Shown here: positions 9,680-18,280 of the stretch, piece after piece
How the letters are laid out: each line of letters begins with the position of its first letter
Position numbering within the stretch: the first letter of the stretch is position 1
Assembly: GCF_020169335.1 (NCBI RefSeq)
Contig: NZ_JAIEZN010000001.1
Coordinates: 637,426 to 701,425 of the forward strand
Direction: 5' to 3'
From: Devosia aquimaris
Lineage (GTDB): Bacteria > Pseudomonadota > Alphaproteobacteria > Rhizobiales > Devosiaceae
DNA: 64,000 bases
The notes under the pieces: model-generated
What the model was told of the DNA's origin: nothing
The model's input: the letters and a program-made list of their open reading frames with translations, nothing else
Databases searched by the model: none
Made by a program: the position numbers and the translations under genes

Positions 9680-10579
9680 CTAGGACGCTTCGAGCGCTGA
9701 ACCGACCAGGCTGAGCCGACACTGTTCATGCAGTGCTTGAACATAGACATTCTTGGCCATGAACAAGGCCTGTCCAAAATAGACTTTGACCGGCGGCAAG
9801 ACGTCGATCTTGACCTGCGTCAGGCCGACGTCTTCTGGCCCCACGCACCAGGCGGGGATGATGGCAAACCCAAGGCCGCTCTCCACGCACCGCTTGACGC
9901 TCGAACTGCCCGATGCCGACGTCGACGCCTCGGTCTGGCCTCCGCCCTTTGCCAGAAAATCCATCGCCATGTTGCGCAGCGTCTGCCCCGGCTCGTAGGT
10001 CACCAGGGGCTTGCCGCGCGACCACTCCGGAATGTCTGCCGGCCGCGGCGCCGGTCCCCAGCTTCGCGGATAGACCAGGTTCAGGTGATAGGTGCCGAGC
10101 AGGCTCTGTGGCACGACAGGGTCACCGAAGAAGCGTTCATTAATGCAGACGTCCAGGCTGCCGTTCTTGACCAGTTCGGCCAGTGACGTGTCGCGCTCAT
10201 AGGCGATCAGCTCGACGCTGGGAAACCGGGCATGGAAGGCGGCCAGCACCGCAGGCATGAGGTAGTAGAAGATGGCCTGCGGCAGGCCGATCCGCAGCAC
10301 CGGGCGCTGGCTGGTCACCACCAGCGCCAGTCGCTCCAGCATGATTTCCAGCTCAGGATGCAACAGGTTGTAGAGCGCGACGCCGCGCGGCGTCAGGCGG
10401 ATCTTCTTGGCCCCCTGGTCGGACTCCACGAGCCGCTCATTCATGACCTGTTCGAGCCGACGCACATGGTTGGCGGCAGACTGGTAGCTCAGGTTCAGTT
10501 CACGCGACGCCGCTGAATAGGATCCATGCCTGGCCACCAGGTAAAAGGTCTGGATCAGCGTGAGATTGATTTCTGCCAT
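9680..10579 (-). CDS. LysR-family regulator, probable regulator of the adjacent oxidase/dap-like cluster
   Basis: 299 residues from ATG 10579, which has AGGAGCG upstream; the longer start at 10606 lacks one. N-terminal helix-turn-helix: MAEINLTLIQTFYLVARHGSYSAASRELNLSYQSAANHVRRLEQVM. The segment is diverged from the common LysR consensus (SYQSAANHV in place of TQSAVSRQI). It is transcribed divergently from the catabolic cluster that starts at 10748, with a shared 168-bp control region holding a TACAAAT/ATTTGTA inverted repeat, so it probably regulates that cluster. Confidence 0.9.
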   Translation of the reverse strand: MAEINLTLIQTFYLVARHGSYSAASRELNLSYQSAANHVRRLEQVMNERLVESDQGAKKIRLTPRGVALYNLLHPELEIMLERLALVVTSQRPVLRIGLPQAIFYYLMPAVLAAFHARFPSVELIAYERDTSLAELVKNGSLDVCINERFFGDPVVPQSLLGTYHLNLVYPRSWGPAPRPADIPEWSRGKPLVTYEPGQTLRNMAMDFLAKGGGQTEASTSASGSSSVKRCVESGLGFAIIPAWCVGPEDVGLTQVKIDVLPPVKVYFGQALFMAKNVYVQALHEQCRLSLVGSALEAS

Positions 10580-10650
10580 GGGCTCGGCGCTCCTGCGGCT
10601 GATCATAGAGAGCGCGCGCCGGCGAGCAAGCGACGGCGGACCGAAAGGTC

Positions 10651-10687
10651 TACAAATATGCTGCGCTTCACCCCCGTTTCATTTGTA
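10651..10687. promoter_or_regulatory. Inverted repeat TACAAAT-N23-ATTTGTA, probable LysR operator
   Basis: Perfect 7-bp arms at 10651-10657 and 10681-10687 lie in the GC-rich divergent region between the LysR gene (start 10579) and the oxidase gene (start 10748). Centre spacing of 30 bp fits a LysR tetramer contacting two sites. Its position also argues against the upstream ATG at 10658 being the oxidase start. Confidence 0.5.
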
Positions 10688-10747
10688 TCGACGCTTTCGG
10701 CAGGGGTGCTCCATTCTGACCGGACCAGTTCATTCCGTGTTGGCGAC

Positions 10748-11938
10748 ATGCTCCATCCACAAGGCAATTCTCCCAGATCGTCGCGGTCCGTCGCCATTGT
10801 CGGCGCTGGCATCGTCGGCATGTCGGCGGCCCATTTCCTGTCGCGCGCTGGCTGGCAGGTGACGGTCTATGATGCCGGTGTCGTCGCCTCGGGCGCCACC
10901 GGTTCGGCAGATGGTGCTGTCTCGGTGGCCAGCAAGAAGCCTGGTCCGCTGATGACCCTGGCTGTCGCGGCCGTGAAATTCTACGAGCAGCTCATCGCTG
11001 AAGGCGTACTGGTGGATGAATATCTGCCGCGCTCGACCTTCGTGGTCGCGTCCGATGATGAAGAACTGAGCGTGCTCGAACGACATGCGGGGGAGCTGGA
11101 AGCGGCCAGCGTGCCGATCCGTATGCTCAGGGGTACGGCACTCACCGAGGTCATTGGCGCCGCCGCGCCGACAGCCATTGCTGCGGCGGAAGTGCAGCGT
11201 GAGGGCCATGCGGTTGGCTACCGCGTGGTTGAACGGCTCCGCCGGCTCGGGGGCTTTGCCATCCGGCGCAACTGCCGCGTCTCCGGGTTCACATCCAGCA
11301 ACGGCCACATCACCGGCGTGATCACCGAATGCGGCACCGAACAGGCCGATGCCGTCCTGTTGGCCACGGGCATCGGTTCGATGCACTTCCTCGCCGAATC
11401 CGACCTGATCCGTCCGCGCAAGGGGCAGCTGATCGTCACCGATCGCGCCGGTGCGGATAGCCCTCATTTTCCCGGCCCGCTGATGTCCTGCCGATACCTT
11501 GTCAGCAAAGGCAGCCAGCCGGCCAATAGCGCCGCGGCATCCCGCTCCCTGGGCCTTGTCATCGACCCGCTCCGCACCGGCCAATTTCTCATCGGCGGGT
11601 CCCGCGAGGACCGCGACGACAGGGAGACGGCCGATGGCGATATTGTCGCTGCGCTGTTGCGCGACGCCGTGGCGCTATCGCCGTCATTGGCCCGATTGCG
11701 CGTCATCCGCGTCTTCTCTGGTCTGCGCGCGGCAACCCGCGACGGCATGCCCATCGTGGGTCGTGTCGGTGGCGCTGATAATCTATGGATCGCGACGGGC
11801 TTTGAAGGCGATGGCATCTGCCTCGGCCCGCTGATGGGGCGTCTATGCCAGCAGATGATCTGCGGCGAGCCGCCGGATCAGGATATTTCCGCCCTGGACG
11901 CCACCCGGTTCAGGCTAACCCTGGCGGCCGCTGCATGA
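10748..11938 (+). CDS. FAD-dependent oxidoreductase, DadA/HcnC/OoxB-type subunit
   Basis: 396 residues. ATG 10748 is chosen because it precedes the Rossmann fold closely (SVAIVGAGIVGMSAAHFLSRAGWQVTVYD) and the longer frames run through the promoter region. The DAO domain continues with PRKGQLIV, VFSGLRAATRDGMPIVGRV and a final ATGFEGDGICLGPLMGRL. Proteins of this size followed by a small [2Fe-2S] protein and a second flavoprotein are the catalytic subunits of HCN synthase (HcnC), opine oxidases and heteromeric D-hydroxyproline dehydrogenase. It should oxidise an amino or imino acid at a C-N bond. The substrate is not readable from sequence. Confidence 0.87.
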   Translation: MLHPQGNSPRSSRSVAIVGAGIVGMSAAHFLSRAGWQVTVYDAGVVASGATGSADGAVSVASKKPGPLMTLAVAAVKFYEQLIAEGVLVDEYLPRSTFVVASDDEELSVLERHAGELEAASVPIRMLRGTALTEVIGAAAPTAIAAAEVQREGHAVGYRVVERLRRLGGFAIRRNCRVSGFTSSNGHITGVITECGTEQADAVLLATGIGSMHFLAESDLIRPRKGQLIVTDRAGADSPHFPGPLMSCRYLVSKGSQPANSAAASRSLGLVIDPLRTGQFLIGGSREDRDDRETADGDIVAALLRDAVALSPSLARLRVIRVFSGLRAATRDGMPIVGRVGGADNLWIATGFEGDGICLGPLMGRLCQQMICGEPPDQDISALDATRFRLTLAAAA

Positions 11939-12192
11939 GCGAGGTCCCCAGCTTTCTCTTCGACGGTAAGGCCATCCCTCATACCGGCAACGAAACCATT
12001 GCGGCGGCGCTTGATCGCGCCGGCATCCACACGCTCGGCACGGGTCAGGCCGGTTGCGCCGGCCGCTACTTCTGCGGCATTGGCGCCTGCCAGGCCTGTC
12101 TTGTCATCGTCGATGGGACGCGCATGGAAGCCTGCCTGACGCCCGCGCGCAGCGGGCTGACCGTCAAACGTTTTGTGCCGGTGTCGTCATGA
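11935..12192 (+). CDS. Small [2Fe-2S] ferredoxin-like subunit, HcnA/LhpF-type
   Basis: 85 residues; ATG overlaps the stop of the oxidase gene by 4 bp. The ferredoxin cysteine pattern is visible as GCAGRYFCGIGACQACLV with a distant cysteine in MEACLTP. Proteins of this type carry electrons inside three-subunit amine or imino acid dehydrogenases. Its place between the two flavoprotein subunits is the usual A/B/C arrangement of such enzymes. Confidence 0.9.
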   Translation: MSEVPSFLFDGKAIPHTGNETIAAALDRAGIHTLGTGQAGCAGRYFCGIGACQACLVIVDGTRMEACLTPARSGLTVKRFVPVSS

Positions 12193-13508
12193 GCGGTCCC
12201 CAAGCCCTCGTTATTGGTGGAGGCCCAGCTGGAGTTTCGGCCGCGGTGGCGCTGGCCCGGGCCGGCATTGATGTGACGCTCTGCGAGCAAGGTCCGCGCC
12301 TCGGCGGCGCCATCCATCGGCAACCAGACGATCAAACGCAATCCGTTCGCGTCCCACGCGCGCACAAGCAGCGCTGGCAGGCCCTGTCCGATGAACTGGC
12401 CGCAAGCACGGTAAAGGTGCTGTGCCGACACATGTTTGCCGGCATCGAGGCGACCGGTGCCGTGCTGCTCGAAGATCGCAACACCGGCCGCCTGGTTACC
12501 CGACGCCCCGCCGCGCTGGTCCTGGCCATGGGGGCCATCGAGCGCGTGGCGCCCGTGCCGGGCTGGCATCTGCCCGGCGTCGTCAGCGCCGGCGGTCTGC
12601 AGGTGATGATGAAGTCGACCGGCAGGGCACCCAGTGGCGCGGTGCTGATTGCCGGGTCCGGCCCGTTGCTGGTGGCACTTGCCGCACAGATGGCCTCGCT
12701 GGGCAATGCGCCGGTTGCAGTGCTCGAGCGCAGTCCCAGGCTTATGTCGCTCCGCGTCATCGCTAGCCTGCTGCGAACGCCTGCCTATCTTCGGGAGGCC
12801 GCTGGCTATGTGGGAACTCTGGTGCGTGCGGGTTGTCTTCCCCAGCGCGGCGCCTTTGTCACCGCCATCGTGCCCAAAGACGGGCGCCTCTCGGTTTCGG
12901 TGCGGGATCGGGGTGGCCGGGAACGCCAGCTGCTCGTCGACCGCGTGGCCTTGCATGATGGTCTGCTGCCCAACAGCAACGGAACGGCGGCGCATCCCAA
13001 TGGACCGTTCCTTGTGCGTGCCGGCGATTGCCGGGAGGTGCTGGGCGGCGCCGCTGCCCTTGCCGATGGCCGCCTCGCCGCACAGGCTGTCCTCGCCCAT
13101 TTGGGCAAGCGCGGTTCCGACAGCACGGGGGCAGAATTGGCCATGGCGCGGGAGCGCCAGGCCCAGGCCGCCCTCAATACCCTGTTCGACTATTCCGGGC
13201 GTGATCCCACTGAGTTGCCCGATGACACCATCATCTGCCGCTGCGAGGGCCGCACCCTGGGTCAGCTTCGGGCCATGCTCGACTCGCGCGACCCGGTCTC
13301 GGCGCGCGAGATAAAGCTCAATGGCCGCTTCGGCATGGGCGCCTGCCAGGGCCGCTTCTGCGCAGAGTGGGTGGCTGCGTTCGTAGCCAGTCAGCATGCC
13401 GATGGCAGCCCCCCTCAATCCTCCGAGATCGTCGGCAGCCGCTGGCCGGTCAAGCCGGTTCCCATTTCCGCCTTCGTCACGCTTCCCCCTTCACATCCGT
13501 CAGAGTGA
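12189..13508 (+). CDS. FAD/NAD(P)-binding oxidoreductase with C-terminal BFD-like [2Fe-2S] domain, HcnB/OoxA-type subunit
   Basis: 439 residues from ATG 12189, overlapping the ferredoxin stop by 4 bp. The N-terminal dinucleotide fold is ALVIGGGPAGVSAAVALARAGIDVTLCE; a second glycine-rich fold VLIAGSGPLLVALAAQMASLG sits in the middle. The C-terminus holds a BFD-type cluster site IICRCEG...GACQGRFC, four cysteines in C-x-C...C-x4-C. This is the larger electron-transfer subunit of opine oxidase/HCN synthase/D-hydroxyproline dehydrogenase complexes. Together with the two preceding genes it completes the heterotrimer. Confidence 0.9.
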   Translation: MSGPQALVIGGGPAGVSAAVALARAGIDVTLCEQGPRLGGAIHRQPDDQTQSVRVPRAHKQRWQALSDELAASTVKVLCRHMFAGIEATGAVLLEDRNTGRLVTRRPAALVLAMGAIERVAPVPGWHLPGVVSAGGLQVMMKSTGRAPSGAVLIAGSGPLLVALAAQMASLGNAPVAVLERSPRLMSLRVIASLLRTPAYLREAAGYVGTLVRAGCLPQRGAFVTAIVPKDGRLSVSVRDRGGRERQLLVDRVALHDGLLPNSNGTAAHPNGPFLVRAGDCREVLGGAAALADGRLAAQAVLAHLGKRGSDSTGAELAMARERQAQAALNTLFDYSGRDPTELPDDTIICRCEGRTLGQLRAMLDSRDPVSAREIKLNGRFGMGACQGRFCAEWVAAFVASQHADGSPPQSSEIVGSRWPVKPVPISAFVTLPPSHPSE

Positions 13509-14911
13509 GCGCCGTGTCCCCATTGTCCCAGCTCGTCCAATCCGGCTCCGAACACATCGAAGTCACCTCGCCATATCACGGTGGTGTGGTGGGGCTGGTT
13601 TCGGTCGCCACGCCTGCCGATATTGTCGATGCCGTCTTGCGGGCCCGTGCCGCCCAGGCCGAATTCGCTTTCTCGACGCCGTCCGAACGCCGCGACCTGC
13701 TCAACGCGCTCGCTTCTGCCATTGCCCGCGAGGCCGAACCTCTGGCCCAGCTCATTTGTGCCGAAGTCGGCAAGACCATTGCCGAGGCGCGCAATGAGGT
13801 TCGCCGCGCGCAGAACACATTGCGCTTGTCGGGGGACGCAGCCACGTTCCTGGATGGGGAGGTGCTGCACTGCGGCATCGTCGCTGGCGGCGCCAATCGC
13901 CAGGCTGTGATTACCTATGAGCCCGCCGGGGTTGTTGGCGCGATAACGCCCTTCAACTATCCGCTCAATCTGCTGTGCCACAAACTTGGCCCGGCCATTG
14001 CCGCCGGCAATGCGGTGGTGGCCAAGCCGTCGCCAAAGGCGCCACTGGCCGCGCAGCGCCTCTCCGAACTGGCTGATGAGGCGGGATTTCCTGCCGGACT
14101 GTTCCATATCGTGCATGGCGGTGCCAACCAGGCGCTGGCGCTGGCGCGCGCACCGATAGACCTGTTGAGTTTTACAGGCGGCACGGCCGCGGGGCTCGCC
14201 CTCAAGAATGCCGCGGGCCTTGTCCGCTGCCTCATGGAGCTCGGTGGCAACGACCCGCTTTTCGTCATGCCGGACGGGGACTTGCAGGCCGCCGTGCAGA
14301 CGGCCGTTTCACAGCGCTACGAAATCGCTGGCCAGAGCTGTGCCGCCGTCAAGAAGTTCTATCTGCATGCCGACATCCATGATGCGGTACTGGACCAATT
14401 GCTCGAGGTTGTCCGCGGCGTGCGCCACGGCGATCCTCTCGATCCCGGTATCCAGATGGGTCCAGTCATCGATGCGCAATCGGCGACACAGGTCCAGGCT
14501 CGCGTCCGCTCGGCGGTGGAGCAGGGTGCACGCCTGCTGACGGGCGGTACAGGCACGGGATCCCTGCTCGCGCCAACCGTGGTGGCCGACGTGCCGCCGG
14601 ACTGCGATCTCTTTGCGCAGGAAACCTTCGGCCCGGTCATTTCGGTCCGGCGGTTCGATGACGCCGGGTCGGCAATCGCCGAAGTCAACGCCGGCGCCTA
14701 TGGTCTGCAAGCCGGCGTCTTCAGCAATGACCATGCTGTCATCAAGCAGTTTTCCCGCGATCTGCGTGTGGGGGGTGTGATGATCAATGAGGGGCCCGAT
14801 TTCCGCGCCGAGCATGTCCCCTTCGGCGGCATCAAGGGGAGCGGCCTGGGCCGAGAAGGGGTTCGCATCGCCCTGCGGGAAATGAGCGAAACCAAGGTTG
14901 TCATTGACTAG
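13505..14911 (+). CDS. NAD(P)-dependent aldehyde dehydrogenase
   Basis: 468 residues from GTG 13505, whose first four bases overlap the previous stop (GTGA); longer starts run through the upstream gene. Conserved features: PFNYP (Asn151), the cofactor site SFTGGTAAG, catalytic general base MELGG (Glu245), catalytic Cys279 in GQSCAAVKKFYL and the ETFGPV loop. It is a complete, probably active enzyme of the succinate-semialdehyde/lactaldehyde/phosphonoacetaldehyde group. In this cluster it should oxidise the aldehyde formed by the oxidase or by the DapA-like aldolase. Confidence 0.92.
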   Translation: MSAVSPLSQLVQSGSEHIEVTSPYHGGVVGLVSVATPADIVDAVLRARAAQAEFAFSTPSERRDLLNALASAIAREAEPLAQLICAEVGKTIAEARNEVRRAQNTLRLSGDAATFLDGEVLHCGIVAGGANRQAVITYEPAGVVGAITPFNYPLNLLCHKLGPAIAAGNAVVAKPSPKAPLAAQRLSELADEAGFPAGLFHIVHGGANQALALARAPIDLLSFTGGTAAGLALKNAAGLVRCLMELGGNDPLFVMPDGDLQAAVQTAVSQRYEIAGQSCAAVKKFYLHADIHDAVLDQLLEVVRGVRHGDPLDPGIQMGPVIDAQSATQVQARVRSAVEQGARLLTGGTGTGSLLAPTVVADVPPDCDLFAQETFGPVISVRRFDDAGSAIAEVNAGAYGLQAGVFSNDHAVIKQFSRDLRVGGVMINEGPDFRAEHVPFGGIKGSGLGREGVRIALREMSETKVVID

Positions 14912-14924
14912 GGGAGGGCGTGCC

Positions 14925-15659
14925 ATGCGCATTGCGGTATTTGGAGCGTCCGGCCGAGTGGGCACCAGCCTTGTCGAGGCCATCCTCAGCGATCCCGGTC
15001 TGGAGCTCGCGGCAGCTCACGTTTCGCCCGGATCGCCCTGGATCGGCCGTCAGGTCGGCAGCACCGTCGTGGAATACCGGCCCGCGGAAGCGGCCATCAA
15101 TGCGCATTGCGACGCCATCATCGATTTCTCGTCGCCCGCGGGGAGTCTCTATCTGCAGCGCATGGCGGGGCAGCGCCCGGTGCCAATCGTTATCGGGACG
15201 ACCGGCTTTTCGGGCGACCAGCTTGCGCATATCGATGCCGCCTCGCGCTACCGTCCTATCCTGATGGGCGTCAATTTCGCGTTGGGCTTCAACGCACTTG
15301 CCCGTGAGGCCAGGCAGTTTGCCAGTGCGCATCCCGGCGCCCTGATCGCCATCAGGGAGACCTATCATCGTCGCAAGAAGCGCGCGCCCTCGGGCACTTC
15401 TCTGCTGCTGGCCCGCACCTTGAGCGAAGCGCAGGCCGCTGCGGCGGGGGGCAGTGTGCCGCAGCCGGAGATTCACGTCCACCGATCGGGCGATACGGTT
15501 GGCATAAACGAGGTGCGCTTCGACCTGGGCGATTCCGAGGTCCGTTTCACCTTCTCGGTACAGACCATTGCCGCCTATGCCCGCGGCGCCCTGGCGGCCG
15601 CTGTCCGACTGGTCCAGTCGGGCCCCGGGCCCGGTCGCTATGACGCCCTCGACATCTGA
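14925..15659 (+). CDS. Dihydrodipicolinate reductase-like protein (DapB paralogue) with altered catalytic motif
   Basis: 244 residues; ATG 14925 with GGGGAGGG before it. The N-terminal fold (MRIAVFGASGRVGTSLVEAI), GTTGF and the C-terminal PSGTS loop are those of DapB. In the known enzyme the catalytic motif is E-x-H-H-x-x-K-x-D-A-P-S-G-T. Here it reads ETYHRRKKRAPSGT (145-158): the second histidine and the lysine are kept, the first histidine is tyrosine (Y147) and the aspartate is arginine. The canonical first histidine is the proposed acid/base, so activity or substrate may have changed. Placed inside a catabolic, transporter-linked cluster it is unlikely to be the housekeeping lysine biosynthesis enzyme. 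Confidence 0.88.
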   Translation: MRIAVFGASGRVGTSLVEAILSDPGLELAAAHVSPGSPWIGRQVGSTVVEYRPAEAAINAHCDAIIDFSSPAGSLYLQRMAGQRPVPIVIGTTGFSGDQLAHIDAASRYRPILMGVNFALGFNALAREARQFASAHPGALIAIRETYHRRKKRAPSGTSLLLARTLSEAQAAAAGGSVPQPEIHVHRSGDTVGINEVRFDLGDSEVRFTFSVQTIAAYARGALAAAVRLVQSGPGPGRYDALDI

Positions 15660-15681
15660 TTTCTACGACAAAGGCCAAGAC

Positions 15682-16575
15682 ATGAGCACATTGAGCACGG
15701 CATTCAGCGGCGTCTTTACCGCCTTGGTGACCCCCTTCAACGAGAACGGCGTCGACTACGCCGCCTTTGATCGGCTGGTCGAGTCGCAGATCGCAGCCGG
15801 CATCAAGGGGCTGGTGCCGGTGGGGACCACCGGGGAAGCTGCCACACTGTCGCCCGATGAGGCTGCAGCACTTGTAGCGCGGACCGTCAAACTGGCGCGG
15901 GGCAGGGCCTTCGTGCTCGCCGGGGCGGGCTCAAACGACACATCACACGCTATTGCGGCGGCCCGCGCCTGCGAGGCGGCCGGAGCCGATGGCTGCCTCG
16001 TCGTCACGCCATACTACAATCGTCCCAGCCAGGCTGGCCTCGAGCGCCACTATGACGCCATAGCCGAGGCAACACACCTACCCATCATGCTCTACAGCGT
16101 GCCGGGACGCTGCGGTGTCGAGATCGCGCCGGAAACGGCGGCAAGCCTGGCCCAACGCCACAGCAATATCTTCGGCATCAAAGAGGCCGGCGGGCGCGCC
16201 GAGCGCATCAGCGAACTGCGAGCTGCCTGCGGGCCCGACTTCATCCTTCACTCCGGCGATGACGCGCTGGCCTTGCCCTTCATGTCGGTTGGCGCTCTCG
16301 GCGTGACCAGCGTGGTCTCCAATTATGCACCAAAGGAAATGGTGGCGCTGGTGGATGCCTGGCATCGCGGCGACCATGCGACGTCCCTGGCGCTGCATGA
16401 CCAGATATTCGCACTCGCCAAGGCACTGTTCATCGAGGGCAACCCGGTGCCCGTCAAGGAAGCACTGGCACTCCGTGGGCAGATGTCCGGCAGCGTGCGC
16501 TCACCGCTTGCCCCGCTCGCCATCGCCAACCGCGCCACTCTGGTGGCAGCGCTGGACCGGTTTGCCGGGAGATAG
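15682..16575 (+). CDS. Dihydrodipicolinate synthase-family aldolase (DapA paralogue)
   Basis: 297 residues, a class I pyruvate aldolase of the DapA/NanA superfamily. All key positions of true dihydrodipicolinate synthase are present: GTTGE (49-52), Tyr112 in TPYYNRPS, Tyr138, the substrate-carboxylate arginine in VPGRCG (Arg143) and the Schiff-base lysine in GIKEAGG (Lys167). The retained arginine favours an acidic substrate such as aspartate semialdehyde or its retro-aldol product over neutral ones. It follows the DapB-like gene by 22 bp. It could run in the cleaving direction, giving pyruvate plus an aldehyde for the neighbouring dehydrogenase. Confidence 0.9.
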   Translation: MSTLSTAFSGVFTALVTPFNENGVDYAAFDRLVESQIAAGIKGLVPVGTTGEAATLSPDEAAALVARTVKLARGRAFVLAGAGSNDTSHAIAAARACEAAGADGCLVVTPYYNRPSQAGLERHYDAIAEATHLPIMLYSVPGRCGVEIAPETAASLAQRHSNIFGIKEAGGRAERISELRAACGPDFILHSGDDALALPFMSVGALGVTSVVSNYAPKEMVALVDAWHRGDHATSLALHDQIFALAKALFIEGNPVPVKEALALRGQMSGSVRSPLAPLAIANRATLVAALDRFAGR

Positions 16576-16577
16576 AA

Positions 16578-16730
16578 ATGACCGCCGACTCTTCCAAGAA
16601 ATGCCACAAGTGCGGGCCGTCCGTTTGCATTGATGCCGCTCAGGCGCGCCTGCACTCTGAATATCGGAAGGTTGGTCAGCTTCGACCGTTCCCAGACAAC
16701 GTCGTTCAGTTTTTCAGAGGGAGACTATGA
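16578..16730 (+). CDS. Small cysteine-rich ORF, 50 residues, coupled to the flanking genes
   Basis: An ATG two bases after the DapA-like stop has GGGAG at ideal spacing, and the frame stays open for 51 codons to a TGA that overlaps the next ATG by 4 bp (ATGA, 16727-16730). The product begins MTADSSKKCHKCGPSVC, three cysteines in C-x2-C-x4-C spacing like half a metal knuckle, and ends with a basic, aromatic segment. No family is recognised. Start signal and precise junctions at both ends support a real gene; a leader peptide for the transporter genes, or chance, is also possible. Confidence 0.5.
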   Translation: MTADSSKKCHKCGPSVCIDAAQARLHSEYRKVGQLRPFPDNVVQFFRGRL

Positions 16731-17560
16731 TGAGACTACTGACTACGCTACTCGCCGCAGCCTGCGTGGCGATCGGGTTCGCGGCCGCGCCGGCCGTCGC
16801 TCAGCAGAGCACCATCGACCAGATCAAGGAACGAGGCGTGCTCCGCGTTCCTGCCATCCTCAATGAGGACCCCTATTTCAACAAGGACCCGCGCACCGGC
16901 GAATGGCGCGGCTTCGTGATCGACATGGCCAGCGATATAGCCGCGACTCTGGGCGTGGAACTCGAAGTGGTGGAGAGCACCTGGGCCAACTCCATCCTTG
17001 ATGTGCAATCGGGCAAGGCTGATATCGCGCTGGCGCTGACGGCTCTGCCGACGCGTGCGCTGTCGATCTCCTTCTCGTCGCCCACCTACTACAACAGCTT
17101 CGTCATTGTCTCGCCCAACCCCGAGCTTGCCGCAGCCACCTGGGCGTCGCTGAACGATCCTTCCATAACCGTGGCGGTAGACCTCGGTTCGGCACAGGAC
17201 CTGATCACCCAGCAATACCTGCCCAAGGCCAATGTGCTGCGCTTCAAGACCCGTGACGAGGCCATCCTGGCCGTGGCCAGCGGCAAGGCCGATGCCATCG
17301 TCAACACGGTCCTGAATTCGCTCGTGATGATCAAGCGCAACGCCGCCCTGGGCCAGGTCTATGTCCCCGAGCCGGTATTGTCCTCGCCTTCGGTGATCGG
17401 CATCAACTACGCTTCCGACGAGCAGTTCAAATCGTTCATTTCGGCCTGGGCCGACTACAATCGCCGGGTTGGCAACAACCAGACCTGGATCATCAATGGC
17501 CTCGCGCCGTTCGAAATCGGGCTCGACGACCTGCCCGAGAACTTCGACCTCGGCGGCTAG
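16727..17560 (+). CDS. Periplasmic polar amino acid-binding protein (SBP family 3)
   Basis: 277 residues. Sec signal peptide MMRLLTTLLAAACVAIGFAAAPAVAQQ, then the family 3 opening STIDQIKERGVLRVP and GEWRGFVIDMASDIAATLGVELEVVE. The domain is of the HisJ/GlnH class that binds charged or polar amino acids. GAGGGA precedes the start. It overlaps the 50-residue ORF by 4 bp and is followed by a strong hairpin before the permease gene. Confidence 0.93.
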   Translation: MMRLLTTLLAAACVAIGFAAAPAVAQQSTIDQIKERGVLRVPAILNEDPYFNKDPRTGEWRGFVIDMASDIAATLGVELEVVESTWANSILDVQSGKADIALALTALPTRALSISFSSPTYYNSFVIVSPNPELAAATWASLNDPSITVAVDLGSAQDLITQQYLPKANVLRFKTRDEAILAVASGKADAIVNTVLNSLVMIKRNAALGQVYVPEPVLSSPSVIGINYASDEQFKSFISAWADYNRRVGNNQTWIINGLAPFEIGLDDLPENFDLGG

Positions 17561-17569
17561 TCCGTCCAT

Positions 17570-17592
17570 GCCGGGGCGGCAGCCGCCCCGGC
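17570..17592 (+). repeat. Perfect GC-rich hairpin between binding protein and permease genes
   Basis: GCCGGGGCGG and CCGCCCCGGC form 10-bp arms around a 3-base loop, 10 bp after the binding protein stop. There is no T-tract, so it is more likely a 3' stabilising or attenuating hairpin that raises binding protein over permease levels than a full terminator. Confidence 0.6.
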
Positions 17593-17614
17593 CGACTTCT
17601 TCAGGGGATGCGCC

Positions 17615-18280
17615 ATGCCTTATAAATGGGACTTCAACACCGTCCTGCAGTACTGGGACCTCTTCGCATGGGGGCTGTGGCTGACTTTTGCCTATACGCT
17701 CGGCTCGATCGTGGTCGGCGTGGTTATCGGCATGGTCATCTGCTTCGGCCGCCTGTCGCGGTTCCGGCTCATCAGCGGGCTGTCGCGCGCCTACCAGGAA
17801 GTGTTCCGCTGCACGCCGCTGCTGGTGCAGTTGATGTGGTTCTACTACGCGTTGCCGCTGTTGATCGGTGTCACCATCGAGAACTATGTGGCGGCCATGC
17901 TGACCCTGTCGCTCTATGCGGGCTCGTTCTATTCCGAGATCTTCCGCGGCGGCATCCTCTCGATCGACAAGGGCCAGACCGAGGCCGCCAAGGCCATTGC
18001 CATGTCCGACAGGCAGGTGATGTGGCGCATCATCATCCCGCAGGCGTTCAAGCGCGTGCTGCCGTCCTTCATCAACCAGTCGGTCATCCAGTTCAAGAAC
18101 ACCTCGCTGATCTCGGTGATCTCCGTGGGCGAGCTGGCCTATATGGCGGCGGTCGTCAACGGGCAGACCTACCGACCACTGGAAGCCTTCACCATCGTGG
18201 CCCTGCTGTACTTCATCGTGCTGTTCCCGATGACCCAGGCCGCCGACTATGTCGAACATCGCATGCGGGTGAGTGACTGA
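17615..18280 (+). CDS. Polar amino acid ABC transporter permease
   Basis: 221 residues, a HisM/GlnP-type permease with four to five membrane helices ([29 protein letters not shown] and others) and the [23 protein letters not shown] loop. [18 protein letters not shown] is the family signature. CAGGGGA lies upstream of ATG 17615. Only one permease gene is present, so the channel is probably a homodimer. Confidence 0.93.
   Translation: MPYKWDFNTVLQYWDLFAWGLWLTFAYTLGSIVVGVVIGMVICFGRLSRFRLISGLSRAYQEVFRCTPLLVQLMWFYYALPLLIGVTIENYVAAMLTLSLYAGSFYSEIFRGGILSIDKGQTEAAKAIAMSDRQVMWRIIIPQAFKRVLPSFINQSVIQFKNTSLISVISVGELAYMAAVVNGQTYRPLEAFTIVALLYFIVLFPMTQAADYVEHRMRVSD

Noticed and set aside
10526..10747. Longer start for the DadA-like oxidase
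   Set aside because: The extension runs through the divergent control region and the LysR start, and adds 74 residues with no similarity to the family.
10748..16575. Simple hydroxyproline catabolism cluster
   Set aside because: No epimerase of the proline racemase family is present, the DapA protein has true synthase residues, and the DapB-like and saccharopine dehydrogenase-like genes would be unexplained. Kept only as the alternative.
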